Below, piece by piece: positions 39,712 to 49,345 of a DNA stretch of 64,000 bases. The notes beneath the pieces are model-generated. The model worked only from the letters and a program-made list of their open reading frames with translations, was not told where the DNA came from and made no database searches. Position 1 is the stretch's first letter. The number at the start of each line of letters is the position of its first letter. Source of the stretch: Thioalbus denitrificans (lineage in GTDB: Bacteria > Pseudomonadota > Gammaproteobacteria > DSM-26407); contig NZ_QPJY01000001.1 in assembly GCF_003337735.1 (NCBI RefSeq), positions 488,650 to 552,649 of the forward strand, written 5' to 3'. The translations under genes were made by a program, and so were the position numbers.

Positions 39712-41466
39712 TCAGGGGCGGGGCGGTTCCTGCCCCGTCAGGCGGGTGATGGTCTCGCGCAGGATGGCGTCGTCCGGATGATCCGCCAGGGCCGACTGCC
39801 ACACTTCCCGCGCCGCGTCACGACGACCCCGGGCCCACAGCACCTCGCCCAGGTGGGCGGCGATTTCGGGGTCGCCCTTGCGCAGCTCGAGGGCCCGGCG
39901 CAGATGCCGCTCCGCCGCCTCCAGGTCGCCGAGCCGGTACTGGACCCAGCCCATGCTGTCGATGATGGCGGCGTCGTCCGGGGAGAGCTCGAGGGCCTGG
40001 CTGATGTACTGCAGGGCCTCGGCGTGGCGGTCGGTGCGATCGGCCAGGGTGTAGCCCAGGGCATTGAGGGCCAGGGCGTTGTCCGGGTCGCGCTCGATGA
40101 GCAGTTTCAGGTCGGACTCGAGCAGGTCCAGGTTGTCCATCTTTTCGGCCAGCAATGCCCGGGCGTAACGGATATCGGTGTTGCCCGGCAGCTCCAGCAG
40201 GGCCTGGTTGTAGATGTCCATGGCCTGCTCGAGGCGTCCGGCGTTGGTGAGGATTTCGCCCTCCACCAGGTACAGGCGCGGGCGCTGGGCCGGGTTGCGG
40301 GAGGCGATGTCCTCGAGCTGGGCCAGGGCCTCGTCGATCCGCTCCAGCCGGGCCAGGACCACGGCGATCCGGAGCTGGGCCTCGTTGAAGTTGGGGCCGC
40401 TGCGGACCTCGGAGTACCAGTCGAGCGCCGCCTCGTAGTCCTTGCGCTTCTCCGCCACCTGGCCGAGGTAGAAGGGGGCGCGGGCCGAGGTCTTGCCGTC
40501 AACCTCCAGCAGCCGCCGGAACGCCCGTTCGGCCTCCTTGTCGAGACCGGCCTGGAGGCTCAGCAGGCCCAGGGCGAAGAGGGCGTCGCCATTGTCCGGA
40601 TTGCGCCGCACCAGCGCCTGGAAGGCTGCGTGGGCCTCGTCCATGCGGTCGGCCTGGATCAGGAGCCGGGCGCGGGCCATCGCCAGCTCGTTGTCCTGCG
40701 GATGCTCGCGTCCCGCGGCGTCCAGGTAGGCCAGGGCGGCGTCGGTCTCCCCGGCCAGGGTCAGGGCCCGGGCCCTGAGCACCATCGCCTCGGTCCAGTC
40801 CGGTTTCAGGCGCAGGGCCTCGTCGACGGCCTGCAGCGCCAGCCCGGAGTCGTTTTCGCTCACCGCCAGCTCGCCGAGGGCGTAGTGGGCCTCGGGCTGG
40901 TCGCTGTGCTTCTCCACCAGCCCGCGCATCACCTCCAGGGCGGTGGGCCCGGTGTGCTCGCGGCCGAGCAGGGCGGCGATGATGAGGAAGCGCCGGGCCG
41001 GATCGGTCTGGTCGGCGTTCATCAGCCGGTCGAGCTGCTGCAGCGCCTCCTCGGCGCGACCGGCCTTGATGAGGTTGATGGCCAGCAGCTGCCGGGCTTC
41101 CTGGCTCTCGGGCGCGGCCTCGAGCCAGATCCGGGTCGCCTCGATGCTTCGTTCGGTATCCCGCACCGCCATGGCGATGCGGGCGGTGCGCTCGGCGATG
41201 CCGGCATCCCGTGTCTCGCGCGCGGCCTCAAGATACAATGCCAGGGCGGTGGCGAGGTCGCCGCGCTGACCCGCGATCTCGGCCACCAGCAGGCTGTAGA
41301 GCACCTCGGGACTGAAATCTCCGCTCGGCGGGGTCGTCTCCTCCCCGGCCGCCGCGGGGGCGGCAGCGGTTTCCGTGGCCGGCCCGGTGGTGACGGCACC
41401 CTGGGTGGCGCAGCCGCCGAGGGCGCCGGCCAAGATGAAGGCGAGGATGGGAAGAAGACACTTCAT
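39712..41466 (-). CDS. Large TPR-repeat lipoprotein
   Basis: 584 aa. Lipoprotein signal MKCLLPILAFILAGALGGC, then an Ala/Thr/Pro linker, then about 12-14 tetratricopeptide repeats to the C-terminus (for example AEEALQQLDRLMNADQTDPA, DNALALNALGYTLADRTDRH). Homologous position to the PA4667-type protein of Pseudomonas, next to lolB. Likely a periplasmic or outer-membrane scaffold; the function is unestablished. Divergent from hemA. Confidence 0.88.
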   Translation of the reverse strand: MKCLLPILAFILAGALGGCATQGAVTTGPATETAAAPAAAGEETTPPSGDFSPEVLYSLLVAEIAGQRGDLATALALYLEAARETRDAGIAERTARIAMAVRDTERSIEATRIWLEAAPESQEARQLLAINLIKAGRAEEALQQLDRLMNADQTDPARRFLIIAALLGREHTGPTALEVMRGLVEKHSDQPEAHYALGELAVSENDSGLALQAVDEALRLKPDWTEAMVLRARALTLAGETDAALAYLDAAGREHPQDNELAMARARLLIQADRMDEAHAAFQALVRRNPDNGDALFALGLLSLQAGLDKEAERAFRRLLEVDGKTSARAPFYLGQVAEKRKDYEAALDWYSEVRSGPNFNEAQLRIAVVLARLERIDEALAQLEDIASRNPAQRPRLYLVEGEILTNAGRLEQAMDIYNQALLELPGNTDIRYARALLAEKMDNLDLLESDLKLLIERDPDNALALNALGYTLADRTDRHAEALQYISQALELSPDDAAIIDSMGWVQYRLGDLEAAERHLRRALELRKGDPEIAAHLGEVLWARGRRDAAREVWQSALADHPDDAILRETITRLTGQEPPRP

Positions 41467-41890
41467 TGAGATCTGCTCCGGCTGGCAGCCATCGCCGGCC
41501 GCGGGCCGGGCGAGCCGTCACTATACCGGAAACGCCGAAGGGTGCGAAACGGGTCCGGAGGCGGCGTGCTGCGTTGACATGATGCCATTAGTAAGTGGAG
41601 TGCCAAGTCGATTAAACTCTCCCTCCGCGTGCTGCTATTCATCGGAGCGGCGGGTTCGCGGAAGGTTCCCCGGCGGTGTGCCGAATCACTCCCGGATCCC
41701 CGTTCCGTGCACCGCCGGCCGTGCGTGCGGCGTGCCCGAATGGAGCCTCGCCGGCAAGGCCATGACCGTGTTGCAGCGCCTGGCCGGGCACCCGGAGGGG
41801 CCGCTGCCCGGGCAGCGCGCCTCGTTCCGGCGCTGTCGAGAGGCCCTGAACGGATATCCAAGTGTGACGCAGGACACGTATAGGCGGTAA
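41467..41890. other. 424-bp divergent gap between the TPR lipoprotein and hemA
   Basis: Should contain both promoters. A TTGACA is present at 41574-41579 on the plus strand, but no good -10 follows at 16-18 bp; TTAAACT at 41612-41618 is the best AT-rich hexamer region. On the minus strand TATAGT (41528-41523 region) could serve the lipoprotein gene. The ORFs that can be drawn here are Arg/Pro-rich and not supported. AGGCGG (41882-41887) is the hemA SD. Confidence 0.4.
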
Positions 41891-43153
41891 ATGTCATTGC
41901 TGGCGTTCGGCATCAATCACAAGACGGCACCCGTGGCCATCCGGGAGCGGGTCAGCTTCGCCCCTGACCGGCTGGCGGATGCCCTGCGCGAGCTGGTGAG
42001 CCAGCCGCGGGTGCAGGAGGCGGCGATCCTCTCCACCTGCAACCGCACCGAGCTCTACTGCAACACCGAGGACGACGACATCGCCCCGGTGGTGGAGTGG
42101 TTCCGGCGCTATCACGAGCTGCGCGCCGAGGAGATCGAGCCCTACATCTATATCCACCCCCAGCTCGAGGCGGTGCGCCACATCATGCGCGTGGCCAGCG
42201 GGCTCGATTCCCTGGTGCTGGGCGAGCCCCAGATCCTGGGGCAGATGAAGGATGCCTACAACACGGCCAACGAGGCCGGAACCGTCGGCACCCTGTTGGG
42301 GCGGCTGTTCCAGCACTGCTTCGCCGTGGCCAAGCAGGTGCGCACCGATACCGCCATCGGCGAGAGCCCGGTGTCCGTGGCGTTCGCGGCGGTCAGCCTG
42401 GCACGGCAGATCTTCACCGACCTGTCCGAGACCACGGCGCTGTGCATCGGTGCCGGCGAGACCATCGAGCTGGCCGCCCGCCACCTGCACGAGCACGGCG
42501 TGGCGCGCATGATCATCGCCAACCGCACCCTGGAGCGGGCCCATCTCCTGGCCGGCGAGTTCGGGGCCTACGCCATCCCCCTGGACGAGCTGCCGGCCCA
42601 CCTGGAGGAGGCGGACATCGTGGTGGCCTCCACCGCGGCCCCGCTGCCGATCCTGGGCAAGGGGGCGGTGGAGCGGGCGCTCAAGGCGCGCAAGCACCGG
42701 CCCATGTTCATGGTGGACATCGCCGTGCCGCGGGACATCGAGCCCGAGGTGGCGGAGCTGGACGATGTCTATCTCTACACCGTGGACGATCTCCAGGAGG
42801 TCATCCGCGAGAACCAGGAGTCGCGGCGCGAGGCCGCCGCCCAGGCCGAGGAGATCGTCAACCTCCAGAGCGCCCACTTCATGGGTTGGCTGCGCTCGCT
42901 CAGGGCCGTGGACCTGGTCCGCGCCTACCGCAGCGAGGCGGAACGGCTGCGCGACCAGGAGCTGGACAAGGCCCGGCGCCTGCTGGCCCGCGGCGACGAT
43001 CCGGAGCAGGTGCTCTACCTGCTGGCCCGCGGGCTCACCAACAAGCTGGTGCACAGGCCCTCGGTGACCCTGCGCCAGGCCGGCTACGACGAACGCGCGG
43101 AACTGATCGAGTTCGCCTCCGAACTGCTCGGCGTCAAGACCGACGTAGACTGA
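41891..43153 (+). CDS. hemA: Glutamyl-tRNA reductase
   Basis: 420 aa. First committed step of the C5 tetrapyrrole route, glutamyl-tRNA to glutamate-1-semialdehyde. Catalytic Cys in [12 protein letters not shown] (about 50), NADPH-binding region [19 protein letters not shown] near 185, C-terminal dimerisation helix. Near the N-terminus the sequence [19 protein letters not shown] is typical. prfA follows after one base, so the two are co-translated, as in E. coli. Confidence 0.97.
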   Translation: MSLLAFGINHKTAPVAIRERVSFAPDRLADALRELVSQPRVQEAAILSTCNRTELYCNTEDDDIAPVVEWFRRYHELRAEEIEPYIYIHPQLEAVRHIMRVASGLDSLVLGEPQILGQMKDAYNTANEAGTVGTLLGRLFQHCFAVAKQVRTDTAIGESPVSVAFAAVSLARQIFTDLSETTALCIGAGETIELAARHLHEHGVARMIIANRTLERAHLLAGEFGAYAIPLDELPAHLEEADIVVASTAAPLPILGKGAVERALKARKHRPMFMVDIAVPRDIEPEVAELDDVYLYTVDDLQEVIRENQESRREAAAQAEEIVNLQSAHFMGWLRSLRAVDLVRAYRSEAERLRDQELDKARRLLARGDDPEQVLYLLARGLTNKLVHRPSVTLRQAGYDERAELIEFASELLGVKTDVD

Positions 43154-43154
43154 C

Positions 43155-44233
<1,079 letters not shown>

Positions 44234-44237
<4 letters not shown>

Positions 44238-44824
44238 TCCGCGCCCGCCCTGTGCCCGTGCCCCTCCGCATCCTCACCGCGGCGCTGTTCATGGCGGTGG
44301 CCACGGAGGCCGCGGCCGCCGACTCCGTCAACGCTCTCGAGGCGCGCGCCATGGCCGCCCTGGCCGCGGTGCAGGCGCGCGCGGACGCCCGGCTTGCCCC
44401 CTTCGCCACCGACGGCTGCAGCGGCGGGCTCTCCGCCGGCTGGGCGGTTCTGGCCGGGCGGCTGCCGGCGTTTGGGCGCACCCTGGGCGGGCGGCCGCCC
44501 TGGGAGGCCTGCTGCGTGGTCCATGACCTGGCCTACTGGCGCGGGCCGGCCCGCGACGGGGTGGCCCGCCGGCTGGAGGCCGATCGCGGGCTGCAGGCCT
44601 GTGTTGCGGACACCGGCCGCGCCCGGGCGGCGGAGCTGGCCCGGCGGCTCGACGTGCCGCCGGAGCAGGTGAGGGTGGCCTTCGAGCTGGCCGCCGAGGT
44701 GATGTACGCGGCCGTTCGTCTCGGCGGTGGCCCCTGCACCCCCTTCCCCTGGCGCTGGGGTTACGGCTGGCCGGAGTGCACACCGGGGCTGGTCCGGCCC
44801 CGGGACGGCGGTGACGGGCCGTGA
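44234..44824 (+). CDS. Secreted phospholipase A2-like protein within the prfA-prmC operon
   Basis: 196 aa. GTG start overlapping the prfA stop (GTGA). Signal peptide [21 protein letters not shown]. The mature part contains [14 protein letters not shown] and [13 protein letters not shown]; the CC-x2-HD-x2-Y pattern is that of the phospholipase A2 catalytic helix (His nucleophile-activator plus Asp), and further Cys in LQACVAD and GGPCTPF could pair as disulfides. The calcium loop is not obvious, so lipase activity is a hypothesis. It ends in a GTGA overlap with prmC, giving a secreted-protein gene embedded between a release factor and its methylase. Confidence 0.65.
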
Positions 44825-45675
44825 GCGGTGCGGCGCCGATCAGCGTCGAGGCGGCCCTCGACCGGGCCCGGGCGCGCCTGGCGGGCCGGGGCGAGAGCCC
44901 GGCGCTGGACGCCGAGGTGCTGCTGGCCCATGTGCTCGGGCGGAGCCGGGCCTGGCTGCGCGCCTTCGGCGAACGGGAGCTCGGGGCGGCCGAGGCGGCC
45001 CGGTTCGAAGCGCTGGTGGCGCGCCGCGCCGCGGGGGAGCCGGTGGCCCATCTCACCGGCCGCCGGGAGTTCTGGTCGCTGGAGCTGGAGGTGACGCCGG
45101 CCACCCTGATACCCCGCCCCGACACCGAGCTGCTGGTGGAGGCTGCCCTGGCGCGGCTGCCGGACACCCCCGGCCTGCGGCTGGCGGATCTCGGCACCGG
45201 CAGCGGGGCGGTGGCGCTGGCGCTGGCGGCGGAGCGTCCCGGCTGGCGGCTGCTGGCCACCGACCGCTCGGCTGCCGCCCTGGCGGTGGCGCGGCGCAAC
45301 GCCGGGCGCCTCGGCCTGGCGAACGTGGCGTTCCGGGCCGGGGACTGGTGCGCGGCGCTGGGCGGGGAGCCGTTCGATGCCATTCTCAGCAATCCGCCCT
45401 ACATTCCCGCCGCCGATCCCCACCTCGACCAGGGCGACCTGGTCCACGAACCGCGCGCGGCCCTGACCCCGGGGCCGGGCGGACTGGAGGCCATCGAGCG
45501 CATCGCCCGGGAGTCCCGCGCCCACCTGCGCCCCGGCGGCTGGCTGCTCATCGAGCACGGCTACGACCAGGGCGAGTCCGCCGTGGCGGTCCTCGAGGCG
45601 GCCGGCTACACTGCCGTTGAAGACCTGCGGGACGCCGCCGGGAACCCCCGGGTCGTATGCGGCCGCCAGCCCTGA
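44821..45675 (+). CDS. prmC: Release factor glutamine methyltransferase
   Basis: 284 aa. Methylates Gln of the GGQ motif in RF1 and RF2. N-terminal helical domain with GRSRAWLRAF and GEPVAHLTGRREFWSLELEV; SAM-binding LADLGTGSGAVALALA; catalytic NPPY in ILSNPPYIPAADPHL. GTG start in a 4-bp overlap with the PLA2-like gene. Confidence 0.97.
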   Translation: MSGAAPISVEAALDRARARLAGRGESPALDAEVLLAHVLGRSRAWLRAFGERELGAAEAARFEALVARRAAGEPVAHLTGRREFWSLELEVTPATLIPRPDTELLVEAALARLPDTPGLRLADLGTGSGAVALALAAERPGWRLLATDRSAAALAVARRNAGRLGLANVAFRAGDWCAALGGEPFDAILSNPPYIPAADPHLDQGDLVHEPRAALTPGPGGLEAIERIARESRAHLRPGGWLLIEHGYDQGESAVAVLEAAGYTAVEDLRDAAGNPRVVCGRQP

Positions 45676-45743
45676 AAAGCGGCCCGACTGGCTATGCTGC
45701 AGTGCATCTTGCAAGCGCTGTTGATGTCGCGGATAAAGGCCAC

Positions 45744-46148
45744 ATGAGCGCGAAGGACACCATCAGGGGGCGCACCCTCTGCTTCTGCCAGTATCACCCG
45801 GACCCCCACCAGGCGCGTTCGGCCCTGCCCATGCTGCGGCAGGTGGACGGCGTGCATACCGTGAAGCAGCGGGCGGAGCGCTGCCTGGAGCTGGAGTATG
45901 ACCTCCACAAGGTCAGCCTCAAGCTGATCGAGGACGCCATGGTGGCGGCGGGATTCCACCTCGACAACTCCCTGATGTCCAAGCTCAAGCGGTCGCTCTA
46001 CTACTACACCGAGGAGAACCTGCGCACCGCGATCGGCTGCGACCGTGGCCAGAACAACTGCGTGGAGAAGATCTTCATCAACCACTACGCCCGGCGGCCC
46101 CACGGCTGCCGCGACGACCGCCCGGAACACTGGCGCAAGTATCTCTGA
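45744..46148 (+). CDS. Conserved Cys/His-rich protein of unknown function
   Basis: 134 aa from ATG 45744. The first half (TLCFCQYHPDPHQARSALPML ... HTVKQRAERCLELEYDLHKVSLKLIEDAMVAAGFHLDN) has the beta-alpha-beta spacing of a heavy-metal-associated ferredoxin fold, but without the CxxC loop; the second half has clustered Cys/His (AIGCDRGQNNCVEKIFINHYARRPHGCRDD), suggesting a metal or cluster site. I cannot name a family. Between prmC and moeB on the same strand. Confidence 0.6.
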   Translation: MSAKDTIRGRTLCFCQYHPDPHQARSALPMLRQVDGVHTVKQRAERCLELEYDLHKVSLKLIEDAMVAAGFHLDNSLMSKLKRSLYYYTEENLRTAIGCDRGQNNCVEKIFINHYARRPHGCRDDRPEHWRKYL

Positions 46149-46149
46149 G

Positions 46150-46230
46150 CGGATAACGGGAAACGGATAAAGGGGAACGGGAGCCCGTTCCTCGTCTCCC
46201 GTTCCCTGTTCCCCGTCCCCCGTCCCCTGT
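46150..46230. repeat. Intergenic inverted-arm element, GGGAACGG family
   Basis: Left part AACGGGAAACGGATAAAGGG and GGAACGGGAG; right part is the inverted series TCCCGTTCCCTGTTCCCC, GTCCCCCGTCCCC. Arms almost abut at CCCGTTCC. Fills the gap between the Cys/His-rich gene and moeB. Confidence 0.7.
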
Positions 46231-46241
46231 AATCTTCCCCC

Positions 46242-46991
46242 ATGGACGACAACACCCTGCTGCGCTACAGCCGCCAGATCATGCTGCCCCAGGTGGACGC
46301 CGCCGGGCAGGAGCGGCTGCTCGGCGCCACCGCGCTCATCGTGGGCATGGGCGGGCTTGGCTCGCCGGCGGCCCTCTATCTCGCCGCCGCGGGCGTCGGC
46401 CGGCTGCTCATCGCCGATGCCGACACGGTGGACCTCTCCAACCTCCAGCGCCAGGTGATCCACCGCAATGCCGACATCGGCCGCCCCAAGGTGGCCTCGG
46501 CCCGCGATACCCTGCGGGCGCTGAACCCCGGCGTGGCGGTGGAGATGCTGGAGACGCGGCTGGAGGGCGAGGCCCTGGAGGCGGCGGTGGCGCGCGCCGA
46601 CGTGGTGGTGGACGCCAGCGACAACTTCCCCACCCGCTTCGCCATCAACGCCGCGTGCGTGCGCCGGCGCACGCCCCTGGTCTCGGGGGCGGCGATCCGC
46701 TTCGAGGGCCAGGTGTGCGTGTTCCACGCCGAGCGCGAGGGCAGCCCCTGCTACCGCTGCCTCTACGGCGAGGGCGCGGAGCTGCCGGAGACCTGCTCGG
46801 AGAACGGCGTCATCGCCCCGCTGGTGGGGATCATCGGCAGTCTCCAGGCGCTGGAGGCGGTGAAGGTGCTGCTCGGCATCGGCGAGACCCTCGACGGGCG
46901 CCTGCTGCTGTTCGACGCCCTGGCCATGGAGTGGCGCACCCTGCGCCTGCGCCGCGATCCCGCCTGCCCGGTGTGCGGGGGCGGGCACTGA
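46242..46991 (+). CDS. moeB: MoeB/ThiF-type sulfur-carrier adenylyltransferase
   Basis: 249 aa E1-like enzyme that adenylates the C-terminus of a sulfur carrier (MoaD or ThiS). RYSRQIMLPQVDAAGQERLL, nucleotide-binding VGMGGLGSPAALYLAAAGVG, DADTVDLSNLQRQVIH, and two zinc CxxC pairs (CYRCL, CPVCGG). In the Pseudomonas position after prmC. Which carrier it serves is not decidable here. Confidence 0.94.
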   Translation: MDDNTLLRYSRQIMLPQVDAAGQERLLGATALIVGMGGLGSPAALYLAAAGVGRLLIADADTVDLSNLQRQVIHRNADIGRPKVASARDTLRALNPGVAVEMLETRLEGEALEAAVARADVVVDASDNFPTRFAINAACVRRRTPLVSGAAIRFEGQVCVFHAEREGSPCYRCLYGEGAELPETCSENGVIAPLVGIIGSLQALEAVKVLLGIGETLDGRLLLFDALAMEWRTLRLRRDPACPVCGGGH

Positions 46992-46992
46992 C

Positions 46993-47112
46993 GACGGTAC
47001 CCGCGCCCGACTGGCCGGGCAGGCCGGCTTCCCGGCGGTGTCCCTGAGCGGCTTCGCCGTCTCCGTCACCCGCCCCGGTTTCCCCGATACCGGCCTCATC
47101 GCCTACGGCGAG
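46993..47112 (+). pseudogene. Possible remnant of a PEP mutase/isocitrate lyase family gene
   Basis: Immediately after the moeB stop, one frame reads DGTRARLAGQAGFPAVSLSG and then FAVSVTRPGFPDTGLIAYGE. This matches, by eye, the N-terminal part of phosphonomutase/methylisocitrate lyase proteins (SARLAexAGFPAlyvSGFavaas..G.PDvGLlt..E). It lacks a start, and homology is lost after about 40 codons. The rest of the 296-bp gap up to comF has no recognisable coding content. Confidence 0.35.
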
Positions 47113-47287
47113 CCGCTGGCCCGGGGCCGCGGCCCGGGCGCTGATGCGGCGGTCGTCCAGGGGTTGCAGCGGCGCTTCGACTGGAAGGTCGCAGACATCT
47201 CCCGGCCACGCCGGGCCAGATGCCCAGCAGCGGTGTCGCCTCGTCCGCCAGCCGCCCCGGCCCCTGCTGTGCTGAACGGCGCGCCGC

Positions 47288-47992
47288 TCAGCGTTCCACG
47301 GTACGCGCCACGGCCCAGACCTCGATGCGCGCCGCGCCCGCCCGGCGCAGCGCCCGGGCCAGCTCGGCCGCGGTGCTGCCGGTGGTGACCACGTCGTCCA
47401 GGATCGCCACATGACGTCCGGACAGGGCGCCCGTGACGCTGAAGGCGCCGCGGACGTTGCGCCGGCGCTGACGTTCGTGGAGTCCCATCTGGTGCGGGGT
47501 GTCGCGGGTGCGCCGGCAGGACCCGGAGTCGACGGGCAGCTGCAGCAGCCGGCCGATGGGGCGCCCGATCTCCAGCGCCTGGTTGAAGCCCCGTTCCCGC
47601 AGGCGCGCCGGGTGCAGGGGGACGGGCAGGATCAGCGCCGGGCGCTCCGTGCTCCCCTCGAGTTCCCGCGCCAGCAGTGCGCCCAGGAGCCGGGCATGGG
47701 CCAGCTGCCGGTGGAACTTGAGCCCCGTTATCAGCTCGCGCATGGCGCCCGCGTAGGGAAAGGGGGCCACGGTCCGCTCCTGGGGCGGGGGGTGCCGCAG
47801 GCACGCGCCGCAGATTCCCGGTTGCGGCAGCGGGCGGGCGCAGAGACGGCAGGCCGGTCCCGGCCGCGGGATCTCGGCGGCGCAGCCGGCACAGAGATCG
47901 AGGCCGGCGCTGCCGGGCGCCCCGCACAACAGGCAGGTGGGCGGATAGAGGATTTTCTGTATAAGATTTATACAGTCGTAAAGATATTGCAT
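47288..47992 (-). CDS. comF: ComF-family phosphoribosyltransferase-like protein
   Basis: 234 aa. N-terminal zinc-binding Cys clusters (PPTCLLCGAPGSAGLDLCAGC and CRLCARPLPQPGICGAC) and a PRTase domain with LPVPLHPARLRERGFNQALE, GLHERQRRRNVRGAFSV and PRPP loop VAILDDVVTTGSTAAELARA. Needed for DNA uptake in competent bacteria, biochemical role unclear. Divergent from bioB, as in Pseudomonas. The first 15 codons are strikingly AT-rich. Confidence 0.92.
   Translation of the reverse strand: MQYLYDCINLIQKILYPPTCLLCGAPGSAGLDLCAGCAAEIPRPGPACRLCARPLPQPGICGACLRHPPPQERTVAPFPYAGAMRELITGLKFHRQLAHARLLGALLARELEGSTERPALILPVPLHPARLRERGFNQALEIGRPIGRLLQLPVDSGSCRRTRDTPHQMGLHERQRRRNVRGAFSVTGALSGRHVAILDDVVTTGSTAAELARALRRAGAARIEVWAVARTVER
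47957..47975. promoter_or_regulatory. Perfect palindrome in the 5' end of comF
   Basis: CTGTATAAGATTTATACAG: 8-bp arms around a 3-bp centre, inside codons 6-12 of comF and about 30 bp upstream of the bioB -35. Operator-like; it does not match the BirA (TTGTAAACC) box. It could control comF, bioB or both. Confidence 0.4.
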
Positions 47993-48001
47993 CCGTGCAG
48001 A

Positions 48002-48029
48002 TTGACAGTCGGCGGGCGGGCGTTAAGAT
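48002..48029 (+). promoter_or_regulatory. Sigma-70 promoter of the biotin operon
   Basis: Perfect TTGACA (48002-48007), 16-bp spacer, TAAGAT (48024-48029). Predicted transcript starts near 48036, leaving an 80-nt leader with two short GC hairpins before the bioB ATG. Confidence 0.65.
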
Positions 48030-48115
48030 CGGTCGCCATGCCCTGGGTTTATGGGCGCCCAAATATCCCTTAATGGGCCGCAGCAGGCCCTTCCGGACCC
48101 ACAAGGAAACGTAGC

Positions 48116-49141
48116 ATGACTACCGCCACTGCCGCAGCCGCCGTGACCGATGAGCGCACCGGGCGCCGCGCCTGGACCCGGGCGGAGGTGATCGCCCTGT
48201 TCGGGCGTCCCTTCATGGACCTGGTGTTCGAGGCCGCGAGCGCGCACCGCCGCCACTTCGAGCCGAACACCATCCAGGCCAGCACCCTGATGAACATCAA
48301 GACCGGCGCCTGCTCCGAGGACTGCGGCTACTGCTCCCAGAGCGCCCGCTACGACACCGGCCTGCAGCGGGAGAAGCTGATGAGCGCCGAGGAGGTGCTG
48401 CAGGCGGCCCGGGCCGCGAAGGAGAACGGCGCCACCCGGTTCTGCATGGGCGCCGCCTGGCGCAGCCCCCGGGAGCGCGACATGCCGGTGATCCTGGAGA
48501 TGGTGAGCGGCGTGAAGTCCCTGGGGCTGGAGACCTGCATGACGCTGGGCATGCTCGACGGGGAACAGGCCCGGGTGCTGCGCGAGGCGGGCCTGGACTA
48601 CTACAACCACAACCTCGATACCTCGCCCGAGTTCTACGGCCAGGTGATCACCACCCGCACCTACCAGGATCGGCTGGACACCCTGGGGCACGTGCGCGAT
48701 GCCGGCATGAAGGTCTGCTGCGGCGGCATCATCGGCATGGGCGAGTCCCGCGCCGACCGCGCCGGGCTGCTGGTGGAACTGGCCAACCTGCCCCAGCCGC
48801 CCGAGAGCGTGCCCATCAACCGCCTGGTGCCGGTGCCCGGCACGCCGCTGGCGGAAACCGCGCCGCTGGACGCCTTCGAGTTCGTCCGCACCGTCGCCGT
48901 GGCCCGCATCCTCATGCCCCGCTCCTACGTGCGCCTCTCCGCGGGCCGCGAGACCATGAGCGAGGAGATGCAGGCGCTGTGCTTCCTGGCCGGGGCCAAC
49001 TCCATCTTCTACGGCGAGAAGCTGCTCACCTGTCCCAACCGCGAGGCGGACACCGACGCCCAGCTGTTCGAGCGCCTCGGCCTGCGCCTGGAGGCCAACG
49101 ACTGCCACGCCCACTACGGCGACGAGGACCACAGTCACTGA
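48116..49141 (+). CDS. bioB: Biotin synthase
   Basis: 341-aa radical-SAM enzyme inserting sulfur into dethiobiotin. Cluster motif [11 protein letters not shown] near residue 66; further cluster ligands in [27 protein letters not shown] and RLSAGRETM, which also provides the [2Fe-2S] Arg ligand. SD AAGGAAA upstream of the ATG. First gene of bioB-F-H-C-D; a repeat element lies between it and bioF. Confidence 0.98.
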   Translation: MTTATAAAAVTDERTGRRAWTRAEVIALFGRPFMDLVFEAASAHRRHFEPNTIQASTLMNIKTGACSEDCGYCSQSARYDTGLQREKLMSAEEVLQAARAAKENGATRFCMGAAWRSPRERDMPVILEMVSGVKSLGLETCMTLGMLDGEQARVLREAGLDYYNHNLDTSPEFYGQVITTRTYQDRLDTLGHVRDAGMKVCCGGIIGMGESRADRAGLLVELANLPQPPESVPINRLVPVPGTPLAETAPLDAFEFVRTVAVARILMPRSYVRLSAGRETMSEEMQALCFLAGANSIFYGEKLLTCPNREADTDAQLFERLGLRLEANDCHAHYGDEDHSH

Positions 49142-49149
49142 GGCATGAT

Positions 49150-49325
49150 TCACCACGAAGGCACGAAGGACACGAAGAAGGGCGTGAAGAAGCGCGTGGG
49201 GCGAGGTCTATAGCGTCGATGATCCTTGCGTGCGCCTATATGTGTCGTTGCCTCGGGCTTCCCGTCACGACGCCAATGACTCCGGTGCCCTGTCAGGCTT
49301 CGTGTCCTTCGTGCCTTCGTGGTGA
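49150..49325. repeat. Intergenic inverted-arm element, CACGAAG family (copy 2)
   Basis: Left arm 49150-49180 (TCACCACGAAGGCACGAAGG, ACACGAAGAAG); right arm 49298-49325 (CTTCGTGTCCTTCGTGCC, TTCGTGGTGA), exact inverted counterparts over more than 20 bp. The 117-bp core is unlike that of copy 1 (35498-35643). Separates bioB from bioF. Confidence 0.85.
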
Positions 49326-49345
49326 AAACCGGGGGAATGTCGCCG

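Noticed and set aside
41629-41883. 84-codon ORF in front of hemA
   Set aside because: Arg/Pro/Ala-rich without SD or motif; composition fits non-coding GC-rich DNA.
46992-47287. murI, which follows moeB in Pseudomonas
   Set aside because: None of the glutamate racemase motifs (DSGVGG, cysteine pairs) are present in either strand.
47957-47975. BirA operator
   Set aside because: Sequence lacks the TTGTAAACC half-site and has a much shorter centre than the enterobacterial box.
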